This document shows, one piece after another, positions 29,076 through 37,718 of a DNA stretch of 64,000 nucleotides. This DNA is from AP-15 sp963702685 (GTDB lineage: Bacteria > Pseudomonadota > Alphaproteobacteria > ATCC43930 > CGMCC-115725). How positions within the stretch are numbered: position 1 is the stretch's first letter; each line of letters begins with the position of its first letter. The stretch is from the NCBI GenBank assembly GCA_963702685.1, contig CAVPDQ010000009.1:620001-684000 (forward strand), given 5' to 3'. A program made the position numbers and the translations under genes. The notes under the pieces are model-generated. The model had not been told where the DNA came from and did no database searches. It was given only the letters and a program-made list of their open reading frames with translations.

Positions 29076-29823
29076 CTAAAGCCGCTCGATCAATGCCTGG
29101 GCCGCCGCCGGCGCGCGGACTTTGGCGCCGTTGATGAAATAGACAAAGCAGTCGCGGCCTTGCGGCGGCCCATTGCCGTGCACGTTCGGCCCAGCCGTCG
29201 AGCGCGTCGGCGGCATAGCCGGTCGGCTCGTCCGGGTTCGAGCGGCGCAGCCTGACATAGTTGAAATCGGCGGTGGGCTCGTCGATCGCCGGGTATTTGG
29301 CGTCGTCGACGAGGGCGACGGCGATGTTGTGGCGGCTGAGCGCCGCGGCGAAGGCGGGTGTGCGAAAGCTGTCGTGGCGGATCTCGACGACGTGGCGCAG
29401 CCGGCGGTTTTCGAGCGCGGCCGGCAATGCTGTCAGAAACCCGGCAAAGTCGGTTTCGTCGAAGACATGGGTCGGGGCGAATTGCCACAGGATCGGACCG
29501 AGCTTGTCGCCGAGCTCCAGGAGCCCGCTGGCAAAGAAACGGTCGAGATAGGCGCCGACCCCGGCCAACTCGTTGCGGTGCGTGATGTAGCGCGGCGCCT
29601 TTAGCGAAAAAACAAAATCCTCCGGCGTCTCGTCGCGCCATTTGCGAAAAATCGTCGGGTTCTGCAGCCGGTAGAAGGTGCCGTTGATCTCGATCGCGGT
29701 GACCTGCCGGCTGGCATGCGCCAGCTCCTGCGCCTGCGCCAGCCCCTTCGGATAGAACGTGCCGCGCCAGGGTGCAAACACCCAGCCGCCGATGCCGACG
29801 CGGATCTTTGCGCTGCCGCTCAT
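29076..29823 (-). CDS. DUF72-family protein (apparent frameshift)
   Basis: About 248 residues when repaired, the normal size of this YecE-like TIM-barrel family of unknown function. The N-terminus MSGSAKIRVGIGGWVFAPWRG and ITAIEINGTFYRLQ-type motifs are clear. Near the end the frame breaks: one extra T at 29160-29161 on the plus strand. Removing it gives WAAAGRDCFVYFINGAKVRAP, the conserved C-terminal strand. ATG 29823 overlaps the stop of bluB (ATGA), so the two are co-transcribed. Confidence 0.85.
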
Positions 29824-30461
29824 CGCCGGATCACGACCGTAGAGACCGCATGGCGTCTCTCCCATCCGGCGGTTTCGAGACAAGGGACATCCTCCTCGCG
29901 CACCGGATAGCCGAGGCAGAAATACCCGATCGGCCTCCACGCCGCGGGAATTTCGAGAATCGCGGCGATTTCACCCGGATCGAGGATCGACACCCAGCCC
30001 ATGCCGATGCCCTCGGCCCGTGCCGCGAGCCACAGCGTATGCACCGCGGCGACCGCCGAATACTCGATCGTCTGCGGCATCGTGCGACGGCCGAGACCGT
30101 GGCCCTGCCCGGTTTCCGGGTCGGCGAAAACCGCGAGATGACAGGGCGCCTCGCCGAGCCCGGCGAGCTTCAGCCGCGCGTAGAGCGCTGCGCGCTCGGG
30201 CGCCTCGGCGGCAAGAGCGGCGGCGTTGGCGGCGGCGAAATTGCGGGCGATCGCGGCGCGGCGCCCCGGATCGTCAACCAGCACAAAGCGCCAAGGCTGG
30301 CTCAGCCCGACCGACGGCGCCAGATCGGCGAGCCCGATCAACCGCTCGACCATGCCCGCCGGCAGCGGATCGCGGCGAAACCGCCGCACATCGCGGCGCC
30401 AGGTCAGCAATGTCCGCAGCTGGGCGCGAAACCGCTCGTCAAAGGCGGGTGTGCGCGGCAT
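29820..30461 (-). CDS. bluB: 5,6-dimethylbenzimidazole synthase BluB
   Basis: A 213-residue nitroreductase-fold flavoenzyme. BluB cleaves FMNH2 with O2 to make the lower ligand of vitamin B12. Signatures are RRDVRRFRRDPL, LAPSVGLSQPWRFV and GMGWVSILDP. The length and the SVGLSQPWRF block separate it from ordinary nitroreductases. It is followed by DUF72 with a 4-base overlap. No other cobalamin gene or B12 riboswitch is visible nearby. Confidence 0.9.
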   Translation of the reverse strand: MPRTPAFDERFRAQLRTLLTWRRDVRRFRRDPLPAGMVERLIGLADLAPSVGLSQPWRFVLVDDPGRRAAIARNFAAANAAALAAEAPERAALYARLKLAGLGEAPCHLAVFADPETGQGHGLGRRTMPQTIEYSAVAAVHTLWLAARAEGIGMGWVSILDPGEIAAILEIPAAWRPIGYFCLGYPVREEDVPCLETAGWERRHAVSTVVIRR

Positions 30462-30581
30462 GATCTCCTCGGCCGGGCGGCTCCTGCATAAATGGGGCGC
30501 CGCCGGCGGCGGGAGAACGGCGGCGCGGCGGTTGATTTATCGCCGCCACCGCTATAGATCGATGCGCCTGCACCCTCTCGC

Positions 30582-30657
30582 GTCCCCATCGTCTAGAGGC
30601 CTAGGACATCGCCCTTTCACGGCGGCAACAGGGGTTCGAATCCCCTTGGGGACGCCA
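30582..30657 (+). tRNA. tRNA-Glu (anticodon TTC)
   Basis: The 76-base cloverleaf folds with acceptor GTCCCCA/TGGGGAC, anticodon stem TCGCC/GGCGG around loop CTTTCAC (anticodon TTC at 30616-30618), T-loop GGTTCGAATCC, discriminator G and an encoded CCA at 30655-30657. Confidence 0.97.
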
Positions 30658-30876
30658 GTCTTGCTATAAGCCGCTGAGAGACCGAAACTCTATGAGCTTC
30701 AGGTGTTGTGAAAGCCGCCTGCTACACAAGCATGGCACGCGAGGGCGGCACACGACGGCGAGGATCAGCTACATGCAGCGGCGGCGCTCCCGAGATACAC
30801 CAGCTGCGCAAGCGGCTCGGAATCGAACCGGCGCGGCAATCGGCGGCGGATCCAGCAGCCTGTTCGCGCCGAGCGC

Positions 30877-31854
30877 CTACGCAGATAGACCGCAATCCCG
30901 AGATGAGCTCCGATCCCGCAACAGAGCGATGCCGCGCTCCTCAACCTCGTCTCGGATAATGTCGATCTTCTGACGGCGATCAATCCACGGTGAAATCGCA
31001 CTGCGAAATCGCGAGCTTATTTCTCTTCGACCGCCAGTGCAGCTGAGCATCGGGGCGCATGGCGTTTCTTTGAGTGTTGGGCGCCCATCGTGATAAACGT
31101 AGGGCGTAAAATCGACCGCGCTCTCCTCGACGTATCTCAAAGTTTCGCACGGAGCGCCCTCTGCATAGATCGCGTTGTGGCGTTCGAGCTTGATATGAAA
31201 GAATTCCAATTCATCGAGTTCGCCTGGATCGTAAACCGTGATCGTCGTGCCGTTGACCAGGCTGCCAGCGGTCACCAGGACGCCGTCGATGAGCAGCCCG
31301 TGCTCCCGCGTGACATACAGGTCGGCACACGGAACGTCGGGGCCAAGCGCCGATCGAGCGACCCGAACCGGCAGCAGCTTTTTGTCCCATGCCCTAGTTG
31401 GATCACGCTTCACGAGCGAGTAGCGGACGATCCAATGAATGGGGCAGATCTGCCCAAACACAGTTGGCAGCAAATCATCCCGCGACAAGTCTTCGATCTT
31501 TCGGTCTCCGGTTGCGGTTCGGATATTCGTACCCTTCAGAAAGCAAGAGTGGCCCTGGCCGTTGCCACCCTGGCCGTTGCCACCCTGGCCGTTGCCACCC
31601 TGGCCGTTGCCACCCTGGCCGTTGCCACCCTGGCCGTTGCCACCTTGGCCGTTGCCACCCTGGCCGTTGCCACCCTGGCCGTTGCCGCCCTGGCCGTTGC
31701 CGCCCTGGCCATTGCCGCCTTGGCCCTTGCCTGCGGCTGCTGGCCTAAATGTTATCAAGCTTGCGAAAACAGCGGACCCTGCTATCGCGCCCGCCTTTAT
31801 GAGATTGCGGCGCGATCTCCGAATCCCGCAACGGGTCTTTTCCGGAAGCGGCAC
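30877..31854 (-). CDS. Tat-exported Hint-domain protein with GGNGQ repeats
   Basis: A 325-residue protein. GTG 31854 is chosen because AAGGAGG stands six bases before it. The upstream frame to 31974 lacks such a site. A twin-arginine signal (RRSRRNLIKAGAIAGSAVF) leads into residues 42-102, eleven GGNGQ repeats. A Hint_2 module follows: HSCFLKGTNIRTATGDRKIEDL and TREHGLLIDGVLVTAGSLVNG. Hint modules catalyse self-cleavage or splicing, with the Cys of SCFLKG as first nucleophile. The C-terminal 70 residues are not recognised. Export plus a flexible linker suggests autoprocessing outside the cell. Lower GC than neighbours hints at transfer. Confidence 0.83.
   Translation of the reverse strand: MPLPEKTRCGIRRSRRNLIKAGAIAGSAVFASLITFRPAAAGKGQGGNGQGGNGQGGNGQGGNGQGGNGQGGNGQGGNGQGGNGQGGNGQGGNGQGGNGQGHSCFLKGTNIRTATGDRKIEDLSRDDLLPTVFGQICPIHWIVRYSLVKRDPTRAWDKKLLPVRVARSALGPDVPCADLYVTREHGLLIDGVLVTAGSLVNGTTITVYDPGELDELEFFHIKLERHNAIYAEGAPCETLRYVEESAVDFTPYVYHDGRPTLKETPCAPMLSCTGGRREISSRFRSAISPWIDRRQKIDIIRDEVEERGIALLRDRSSSRDCGLSA
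31561..31725. repeat. 15-bp coding tandem repeat, 11 copies
   Basis: Unit GTTGCCACCCTGGCC on the plus strand is repeated 11 times without gaps. Single changes are seen in a few copies (CACCT, CGCCC, ATTGCC). On the minus strand it encodes GGNGQ in the Hint protein. The near-identity of copies points to recent expansion. Confidence 0.95.
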
Positions 31855-32160
31855 GTTTGCCCTCCTTACGGTGTCAGAAGCTTTCAATATTCTTAAACCA
31901 TCAACCGGGTGGTATGAGCAACTCGCCAAAAACGTGAGGTCAACATCTGTACGTGCTACTAACAAATGTTGCATAAACTGCGCTGAAGGCGGACGCGCGC
32001 CCCGCTCACCGACGCACAGCTGATCCGTTCATCCGCGGGCACCCGTCCCAGGCTGACATCCTTGACGGACGGTGTTGACCATGTGTCCGGTACGATCGGT
32101 ATCTATGTGTCGGGTCGCGCCCCATGGCGCGGCTGGCGGCAGAGGCGGTGCGCGAGGGTG
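31855..32160. other. Divergent intergenic region upstream of the Hint gene
   Basis: About 300 bases between the Hint gene and a small secreted-protein gene. It contains the ribosome site AAGGAGG for the Hint gene (minus strand, about 31860-31868) and an AT-richer stretch (31870-31980) where its promoter should lie. I see no further gene. Confidence 0.5.
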
Positions 32161-32427
32161 ATGCGCGGGGCGTGGCTGGTTATTTGGGCGGTGGGGCTTT
32201 GGCTGGCGAGCGGTGGGGGTACCGCAGCGCAGACGGATTCCGTTGCAGCCTTTACGGCGGCGATCGAGGCGGTCTGTCGCGGATATGCGGCGGCGCAGGC
32301 GGGCATGCCGTTCGAGCTTGCGTTCGACCGGTGCATGGTGGCGCGGCATTGCCGGACGGTCCCCGGCGCGCCCGGCTGGCAATGCCCGCTGCCGGCTCCG
32401 GTGGCTGGCCACGGCGGCGGCTTCTGA
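32161..32427 (+). CDS. Small secreted Cys-containing protein, function unknown
   Basis: An 88-residue predicted exported protein. Residues 1-24 form a signal peptide (MRGAWLVIWAVGLWLASGGG). The mature part has four cysteines (AVCRGY, DRCMVARHC, WQCPLP), likely in disulfides. ATG 32161 is preferred because it begins the signal peptide. An ATG at 32062 would bury it. I do not recognise the family. Confidence 0.6.
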   Translation: MRGAWLVIWAVGLWLASGGGTAAQTDSVAAFTAAIEAVCRGYAAAQAGMPFELAFDRCMVARHCRTVPGAPGWQCPLPAPVAGHGGGF

Positions 32428-32495
32428 CCGTCGGATCGGGGCCGGTCGGTGCCGGAGCGGCGGAACGCCGCGGTTCGATCGCGGGTTAAACAAGC

Positions 32496-32687
32496 ATGGC
32501 GGATATCTCTTATCACCGAAAATACGGCTTTATCTTTTTAACGCCGCGGACAATCCGTGCCGAGCGGCGCGCCAAATCTCGCGACCGCCTGAGCCCTTTC
32601 GCCGCGACGATCTTCGTCATGCTGGCGAGCGTGCTGCTGTGGGCGATCATCGCCGCGGTCATCTACGCGATTGTCGCCGTTGCATAG
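32496..32687 (+). CDS. Small single-helix membrane protein, function unknown
   Basis: A 63-residue protein with a basic N-terminal half (HRKYGFIF, RTIRAERRAKSRDR) and one C-terminal membrane helix (ATIFVMLASVLLWAIIAAVIYAIVAVA is too regular to be chance). Topology would be N-in. Its last 29 bases overlap the 3' end of the convergent MATE gene. The family is unknown to me. Confidence 0.55.
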   Translation: MADISYHRKYGFIFLTPRTIRAERRAKSRDRLSPFAATIFVMLASVLLWAIIAAVIYAIVAVA

Positions 32688-34119
32688 GCGCAGGGTCGCC
32701 GGCTCGGCCCTGGGGATTCCAACGGCGCCGCGCGGCCGGCGGCGCCAGCAGATAGAGCCGCAGCGTCAGCAGCAGCGCAACGACGGCGAGCCCGAGCGCC
32801 AAGCCCCACCATAGGCCGACGGCGCCATAGCCGAGCGGAAAGGCAAAGAGCCAGCCGCCGGCAAAACCCGCGCCCCAATATCCGAGAAACGCGAGCAGCA
32901 TCGGCACCAGCGTGTCGCGATAGCCGCGCAGCGCCCCGGCGGCGATCGCCTGCATCCCGTCGAACACCTGAAATAGCGCCGCGATCGCGATCAGCCGCCG
33001 CGCGATTGCGACGGTCTCGCGGTTGGCGGGGTCGGCGACATCGATATAGACGCCGATGATGGCGCGCGGAAAGCCCGACAGCACGAGCGCCGACGCCGTC
33101 ATAAAGGCGATGCCGAGCGCGAGCGCGACAAAGCCCGCCCGATGCGCCGCCGCGGCCCGCCCGGCGCCGAGCTCGTAGGCGACGCGCACGGTCGCCGCCT
33201 GGCCCAGCGCCAGCGGCACCATAAAGCTGATCCCGACGCAATTGAGCACGAGCTGATGGGCGCCGAGCGCCGCCGCGCCCAAGAGCCCCATCAGCATGCC
33301 CGTGGCGAGAAAAACGCCGGTCTCCACCCCTCGGAGCGCGCCCATCGGCAGGCCGAGGCGAAGAATGGCGCCGAGCTCCGCCCGCCCCGCCGCGACGGCG
33401 CCGCGCAACAGGTGCAAACCGGCGACGCCGGGCAGCATTCGTGTGCACAACGCCAAGCCGCCGAGCATCAACCATTGGTTGACGGCGCTCGCATAGCCCG
33501 ACCCCGCCATGCCCAAGGCCGGCGCCCCGAGACGGCCGAAGATCAGCATCCAGTTCAGCACCGCGTTGCCGAGAAGGCAGGCGAAGAGCACGACCATCAC
33601 GATGCGCGGATGCGACAGTGCTGCGAGCAGGCTGCGCAGCACGCCAAAGCCGAGAAAAGCCGGCGCCCCCCAGGCGAGCGCCCGCATATAGCGGCCGATC
33701 CCGTCAGCCAGCGCGGGATCGTAGCCCAAGCCTCGAAACAACCGGTCCGATGTCGTCAGCAGAATGACAAAGGGCACCGCGAACAGCCCGGCGAGCACCA
33801 GCCCGGCGCCGCCGATCCGGCCCGCCTCGCGGCGCTCGCCGGTGCCGAGCGCATGCGCGGCCAAAGGTGCCACCGCGAACAACACACCCTGCAGCACGAC
33901 GCCGCCGGTGAAATAAAGCATCCCGCCGAGCCCGGCCGCGGCGAGCGGCACGGCACCCAGCCGCCCGACCATGACCGTGTTGGTGACGCTCATCGCCATC
34001 TGCGCGAGGTTTGCCGCCGCCAAGGGTGCGGCGAGGGTCAGCGTCGCTCGCAATTCGGCGCCGAAGCCCGTGTCGGCGACGCCGCGCCATCGGGTTTTGG
34101 CCGGCTCGACCCGTTCCAT
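32659..34119 (-). CDS. MATE-family multidrug efflux transporter
   Basis: A 486-residue, 12-helix antiporter of the NorM group. The two internally similar halves are visible. Helix 1-2 (APLAAANLAQMAMSVTNTVMVGRLG) and the repeat start in the second half (LGLPMGALRGVETGVFLATGMLMG) match the family. ATG 34119 is used. The leader holds a terminator-like hairpin 50 bases upstream, which suggests control by attenuation. Substrate not predictable. Confidence 0.9.
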   Translation of the reverse strand: MERVEPAKTRWRGVADTGFGAELRATLTLAAPLAAANLAQMAMSVTNTVMVGRLGAVPLAAAGLGGMLYFTGGVVLQGVLFAVAPLAAHALGTGERREAGRIGGAGLVLAGLFAVPFVILLTTSDRLFRGLGYDPALADGIGRYMRALAWGAPAFLGFGVLRSLLAALSHPRIVMVVLFACLLGNAVLNWMLIFGRLGAPALGMAGSGYASAVNQWLMLGGLALCTRMLPGVAGLHLLRGAVAAGRAELGAILRLGLPMGALRGVETGVFLATGMLMGLLGAAALGAHQLVLNCVGISFMVPLALGQAATVRVAYELGAGRAAAAHRAGFVALALGIAFMTASALVLSGFPRAIIGVYIDVADPANRETVAIARRLIAIAALFQVFDGMQAIAAGALRGYRDTLVPMLLAFLGYWGAGFAGGWLFAFPLGYGAVGLWWGLALGLAVVALLLTLRLYLLAPPAARRRWNPQGRAGDPAPMQRRQSRR

Positions 34120-34167
34120 GCTCTTGTCTCCGCCGGCGCACCGTCGATCCCGAGAGAGGCCCCGCGC

Positions 34168-34202
34168 AAAAGAAAAGGCCCCGGCGGTTTCGACGGGGCC
34201 CC
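34168..34202 (-). terminator. Rho-independent terminator/attenuator in the MATE leader
   Basis: On the minus strand GGCCCC (34200-34195) pairs with GGGGCC (34182-34177), and the stem is followed by TTTTCTTTT (34176-34168). It lies 50 bases before the MATE start codon in the sense direction. The rest of 34120-34435 holds no supported gene. A transcript starting further right would have to read through it. Confidence 0.72.
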
Positions 34203-34435
34203 GGTATTGTGCGTCGGTTGCGTTCAGCGCACGTCCCTACCTTCGAGCCCCACGGCAACGCCGCGCGATGCGGCGCCATTCGGGAGATTTCGAGCTGCGC
34301 TGGTCATGGGCCGCGTATTTAGGCCAGTCGCGGTTTCAGGTCAATCGGCCGGTTGCGCGAGGCTTGGTGGTTGACGCGCCGCGCGCTCGGGGCTTATCGC
34401 CGGAGCACGGCTGTCGAAAATGAGGATCTATCGAA

Positions 34436-35302
34436 ATGTCCGACGCAGCGGGCGACGCCAATGCGGCGATGCGCGACTACTGGAACCAGGTGGCGGGGCC
34501 GCGCTGGGCCGCCGCACCCGAGGCGCGCGAACGCAGGAACCGCGAAAGCATCGCCTTGCTGCTCGATCGGCTGGCGCTCGCCGGCGGCGAGCGGGTGCTC
34601 GAAATCGGCTGCGGCGCGGGCGCGCTGACGGTCCCGCTCGCCACGGCGGTCGGTGGATCGGGCCGGGTCGTCGCGGTCGATATTTCCGAGCCGATGCTGG
34701 GTGCGGCGCGCAAGCGGATCGCAGAGCACGGGCTCGGCAATGTCGAGCTGCGGCTCGGCGACGCGCAGGTTTTCGCGTTCGAGCAGGACGCCTTCGATGT
34801 CGCGACCTCGCGCATGGGTGTGATGTTTTTTGCCGATCCGGCGGCGGCGTTCGGGAACATAAAAGGCGGGCTGAAGCCGGGCGGGCGTCTGGTTTTCGCC
34901 TGTTGGGCGCCGCTCGCCGAGAACCGGCACTGGCTGATCCCCTACGACGTGGCGTTTCGCCATCTGGGGCCGCCGGCGCCGCCGCCCGCTCACGAGCCCG
35001 GCCCGCTCGCCTTTGGCGACCCCGGCTATATCCGCGGGGTTCTTACGGCGGCCGGGTTCGCCGAGATCGCGGTCGATCGCGCCCACCCGACGATCATTTG
35101 CGGCACCCCCGACGAAGAAGCGCGTCAGGCGGTGGCGATGGGACCGACGGCGAGGCTGATCGAGGAAAAGAAACCCGACGAGGCAACCCGGCAAACCATC
35201 ATCCGCGAGATCGAGGCCGCGTTCGCCGCCGAAGCCAGTTCCGGTCCAATCCGACTCCCGGCGACCATCTTTCTGGTCTCCGCCCGCCGCTCTAAAGCAT
35301 GA
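34436..35302 (+). CDS. Class I SAM-dependent methyltransferase
   Basis: A 288-residue methyltransferase. The SAM motif is VLEIGCGAGALTVPLA, followed by VVAVDISEPML, DVATSRMGVMFF and LKPGGRLVFACWA, the order of the UbiE/Coq5-like class. A C-terminal domain of about 100 residues is not diagnostic. It stands alone between the divergent MATE leader and a repeat element. Substrate unknown. Confidence 0.85.
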   Translation: MSDAAGDANAAMRDYWNQVAGPRWAAAPEARERRNRESIALLLDRLALAGGERVLEIGCGAGALTVPLATAVGGSGRVVAVDISEPMLGAARKRIAEHGLGNVELRLGDAQVFAFEQDAFDVATSRMGVMFFADPAAAFGNIKGGLKPGGRLVFACWAPLAENRHWLIPYDVAFRHLGPPAPPPAHEPGPLAFGDPGYIRGVLTAAGFAEIAVDRAHPTIICGTPDEEARQAVAMGPTARLIEEKKPDEATRQTIIREIEAAFAAEASSGPIRLPATIFLVSARRSKA

Positions 35303-35504
35303 TCCGATCAGGTAGAGCCCCCCTCACCCTCCTCGGGCTCGACCCGAGGATCCGGGTAAGGCTCGGTGGAGTTTATCCTCGGGCCGGCCTCCGGCCGAAC
35401 CCGTGGGCCTCGCCAACCCTTCGCAACCCTCTCCCCCAATTGGCCAATTGGGGGGAGAGGGAAGGGTGAGGGGGGCTGACGGGCTGATGCAACCTGATCG
35501 GATC
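35301..35504. repeat. 204-bp MITE-like element with two layers of inverted repeats
   Basis: The ends GATCCGATCAGGT (35301-35313) and ACCTGATCGGATC (35492-35504) are perfect inverse copies. Just inside, AGCCCCCCTCACCCT (35316-35330) pairs with AGGGTGAGGGGGGCT (35463-35477). A third hairpin, CCCTCTCC..AATTGG/CCAATT..GGAGAGGG, sits at about 35429-35462. There is no ORF of note. The methyltransferase stop lies inside the left end, so the element may also serve as its terminator. Confidence 0.75.
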
Positions 35505-35616
35505 TTGCTCCAGCCACAACCTGGCCAGCCGAGACCGAACCTGCTTGGAGACCGCGTGCCGCGCAGAGCTGGCGGCGGCGCCTGCCGTTCGAGCCAAAGC
35601 TCTTCCGCCCTCAGGC

Positions 35617-36384
35617 CTATTGTTTGTAGGACGGATCGATGCGGTCGAGCTTGCGCAGGAGCGCCGGCCAATCGAGCTTGTTGGGGTCGTGGCCGCGGGC
35701 GGCGCCGGCATTGGAGCGGGCGTAGCCGGCGCTGACCACCGCTTCCGACAGCGGGTTGAACGCAGCGCCCGACTGCTGAAAAGCGAGCTGCATCGCGCAG
35801 GCGCGCTCCATCCGGTAGGTCGCGATGAAAGCTTCGGCGATCGTCCGCCCGGTAATAAAGAGCCCATGATTGCGCAGCACCATGATGTGCTTGTCGCCAA
35901 AGTCGGCGAGGAGCCGCTGGCGCTCGTCGGTGCTGCGCCCGCTGCCTTCGTAATCGTGGTAGGCGATATCGCCGATCACCTGAAGCGCGTGCTGGTTCAG
36001 CGGCAGCAGCCCATCCTTTTGCATCGACACGGCGCAGCCGGCGATCGTGTGGGTGTGGATCACGCAGTTGATGTCCGGGCGCGCCATGTGGATCGTGCTC
36101 GGGAGCGCAAAGCCGCCGCTGTTGATCTCGTCGTCGGAGGGCTCGACCTTGTTCCCGGCGGCGTCGATCTTCAACAGCGAGGAGGCGGTGATCTCGTCGT
36201 AAAGCATGCCGAAACGGTTGATCAGGAAATGGTCGTGCGCTCCCGGCACGCGCGCGGTGATGCGCGTGTTGATCAGGTCGGACCAGCCGAACAGATCGAC
36301 AAGGCGATAGCAGGCGGCAAGGTCGACCCGCGTCTGCCATTCCGCATCGGCCATCCGCGCAGAACGCATTTGTGTAACGGACAT
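35617..36384 (-). CDS. Class II aldolase/adducin-family protein
   Basis: A 255-residue protein of the fuculose-1-phosphate aldolase fold. The metal histidines are in CVIHTHTIAG and LRNHGLFITGRTI, and the N-terminal DLFGWSDLINTRITARVPG block is typical. I start at ATG 36384 (MSVTQMRSARM). The frame further up crosses a dispersed repeat and is not coding. It lies downstream of an Ldh-type dehydrogenase and an amidohydrolase in the same direction, so a shared catabolic pathway is plausible. Confidence 0.87.
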   Translation of the reverse strand: MSVTQMRSARMADAEWQTRVDLAACYRLVDLFGWSDLINTRITARVPGAHDHFLINRFGMLYDEITASSLLKIDAAGNKVEPSDDEINSGGFALPSTIHMARPDINCVIHTHTIAGCAVSMQKDGLLPLNQHALQVIGDIAYHDYEGSGRSTDERQRLLADFGDKHIMVLRNHGLFITGRTIAEAFIATYRMERACAMQLAFQQSGAAFNPLSEAVVSAGYARSNAGAARGHDPNKLDWPALLRKLDRIDPSYKQ

Positions 36385-36440
36385 TGAATATTCCCTTCCG
36401 AGTGGTACGAATTTGACAGTTGGTGCCCGATCCCTTGTTG

Positions 36441-36546
36441 CGTCATTCCCGCGAAAGCGGGAACCCAGAGCAACCAAAGTCCCGTTTGCCGCCCCCTGTT
36501 CATGCCAGGGGCAGGCTCTGGACCCCCGCTTTTGCGGGGGCGACGA
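36441..36546. repeat. Dispersed palindromic repeat
   Basis: CGTCATTCCCGCGAAAGCGGG at the left and GACCCCCGCTTTTGCGGGGG at the right are related by inversion, with CCAGAGC/GGCTCTGG pairing just inside. The ends match those of the element at 7279-7550. It separates the class II aldolase from the dehydrogenase gene; the rest of 36385-36641 holds nothing else. Confidence 0.75.
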
Positions 36547-36641
36547 AGGATGCGCAATGGGTACCATCCGTCTGATTCGCACCCACGAAACGATGACGAG
36601 ACCGGCCCGCGTCGAGCCCCGCGGGCCTGCATCGGCGAGGT

Positions 36642-37706
36642 TCAATCGAGCACCCAGGGGGCGGCGCAGGCCTGTGCGACCTGGCGGATCTGGCTCAAGA
36701 GGCCCGCGCCGACCGGCACGCCGTCTCGCAAGCGCTGCTTAGCGTAGTTCCATTGCGGATCGCCGGCGACCATGACCGGCTGCGCCGGGTCGATCGGCTC
36801 GGTGGCGCGCAGATCGTTGCAGAAGCGGGTGACGTCGGCGGTGAATTCCTCGGGGTCACGGAACAGGCCCGGGTCGATCGCGATAAAGCAATGGCCGATA
36901 TCGGCGCCCTGCGGCTTCTTCCCGGCCATCGGGTCGGTAATCAGGGTCGCCCCCGACAGGCACGAGCCGAGGATATTCACCATCGCCGCCAGCCCGTAAC
37001 CCTTGTAGCCGGAGGTCTCCGGCGAGCCGCCGAGCGAGGTCAGGAACCCGCCCTTTCCGCGCGCCTCCAGCGGGTCGGTGCTGGGGAGCCCGTCTTTGTC
37101 GAGCACCCAGCCCGGCGGGCACGGCTGCCCCTCATTCTCCTTGTTGCGGACGCGGCCGGCGGCCACCGTCGTCGTCGCCATGTCGAGCAGAAACGGATTT
37201 CCGTCCGCGGTCGGCGCCGCGAACGACCAGGGATCGGTGCCGAGCTTGGCCTCCTTGCCAAAGGTAGGCGCCGCCTGGGCAACCGAATTGCTGGTGCAGG
37301 CCAGGCCGATCAACCCTTCCCGCGCCGCCATCGAAGTATAATAGCCGGTGGCGCCGAAATGGCCCGAGTTGCGCACCGCCGCGATCGCGATGCCGGATTG
37401 TTTCGCCTTGTCGATCGCCACCTGCATCGCGAACCTCGCCGGCACGTGGCCGAGCCCGCCATCGCCGTCGACCAGCGCGGAGACCGGCGTCTCCCTGACG
37501 ATGCGCGGCCGTGCCTTCATGTTCGCGCGCCCGTTGCGGCGCGCCCGGTCATAACCCGGGATCATCGAGATGCCGTGGCTGTCGACGCCATGCAGATCGG
37601 CCCAGCCGAGAATATCGGCGGTCGTCTCCGCATTGTCCTCCGGCATGCCCCAGGCCAGCAGGATCGCTTTGAGCTGCGCGCGATGCTTTTCGTACGGTGC
37701 AGGCAC
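36642..37706 (-). CDS. Ldh-family NAD(P)-dependent malate/lactate-type dehydrogenase
   Basis: A 354-residue oxidoreductase of the Ldh_2 (YlbC/YbiC, ureidoglycolate/malate dehydrogenase) fold. Key segments are GVDSHGISMIPGY near residue 40, VRNSGHFGATGYYTSMAA with the catalytic His, and SGYKGYGLAAMVNIL late in the chain. ATG 37706 follows the amidohydrolase stop by 12 bases, so the two form an operon. These enzymes oxidise 2-hydroxy acids. The exact acid is unknown. Confidence 0.88.
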   Translation of the reverse strand: MPAPYEKHRAQLKAILLAWGMPEDNAETTADILGWADLHGVDSHGISMIPGYDRARRNGRANMKARPRIVRETPVSALVDGDGGLGHVPARFAMQVAIDKAKQSGIAIAAVRNSGHFGATGYYTSMAAREGLIGLACTSNSVAQAAPTFGKEAKLGTDPWSFAAPTADGNPFLLDMATTTVAAGRVRNKENEGQPCPPGWVLDKDGLPSTDPLEARGKGGFLTSLGGSPETSGYKGYGLAAMVNILGSCLSGATLITDPMAGKKPQGADIGHCFIAIDPGLFRDPEEFTADVTRFCNDLRATEPIDPAQPVMVAGDPQWNYAKQRLRDGVPVGAGLLSQIRQVAQACAAPWVLD

Positions 37707-37718
37707 TGGCGCTCCTCC

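Noticed and set aside
29820..30580. Cobalamin riboswitch before bluB
   Set aside because: No B12-box-like sequence could be seen upstream of the gene, which is followed only by tRNA-Glu on the other strand.
30658..30876. Integration site and element next to tRNA-Glu
   Set aside because: No integrase, no duplicated tRNA 3' end and no shift in gene content consistent with an island were found.
31561..31725. CRISPR array or non-coding satellite
   Set aside because: No spacers. The repeat reads as GGNGQ within an otherwise well-supported protein.
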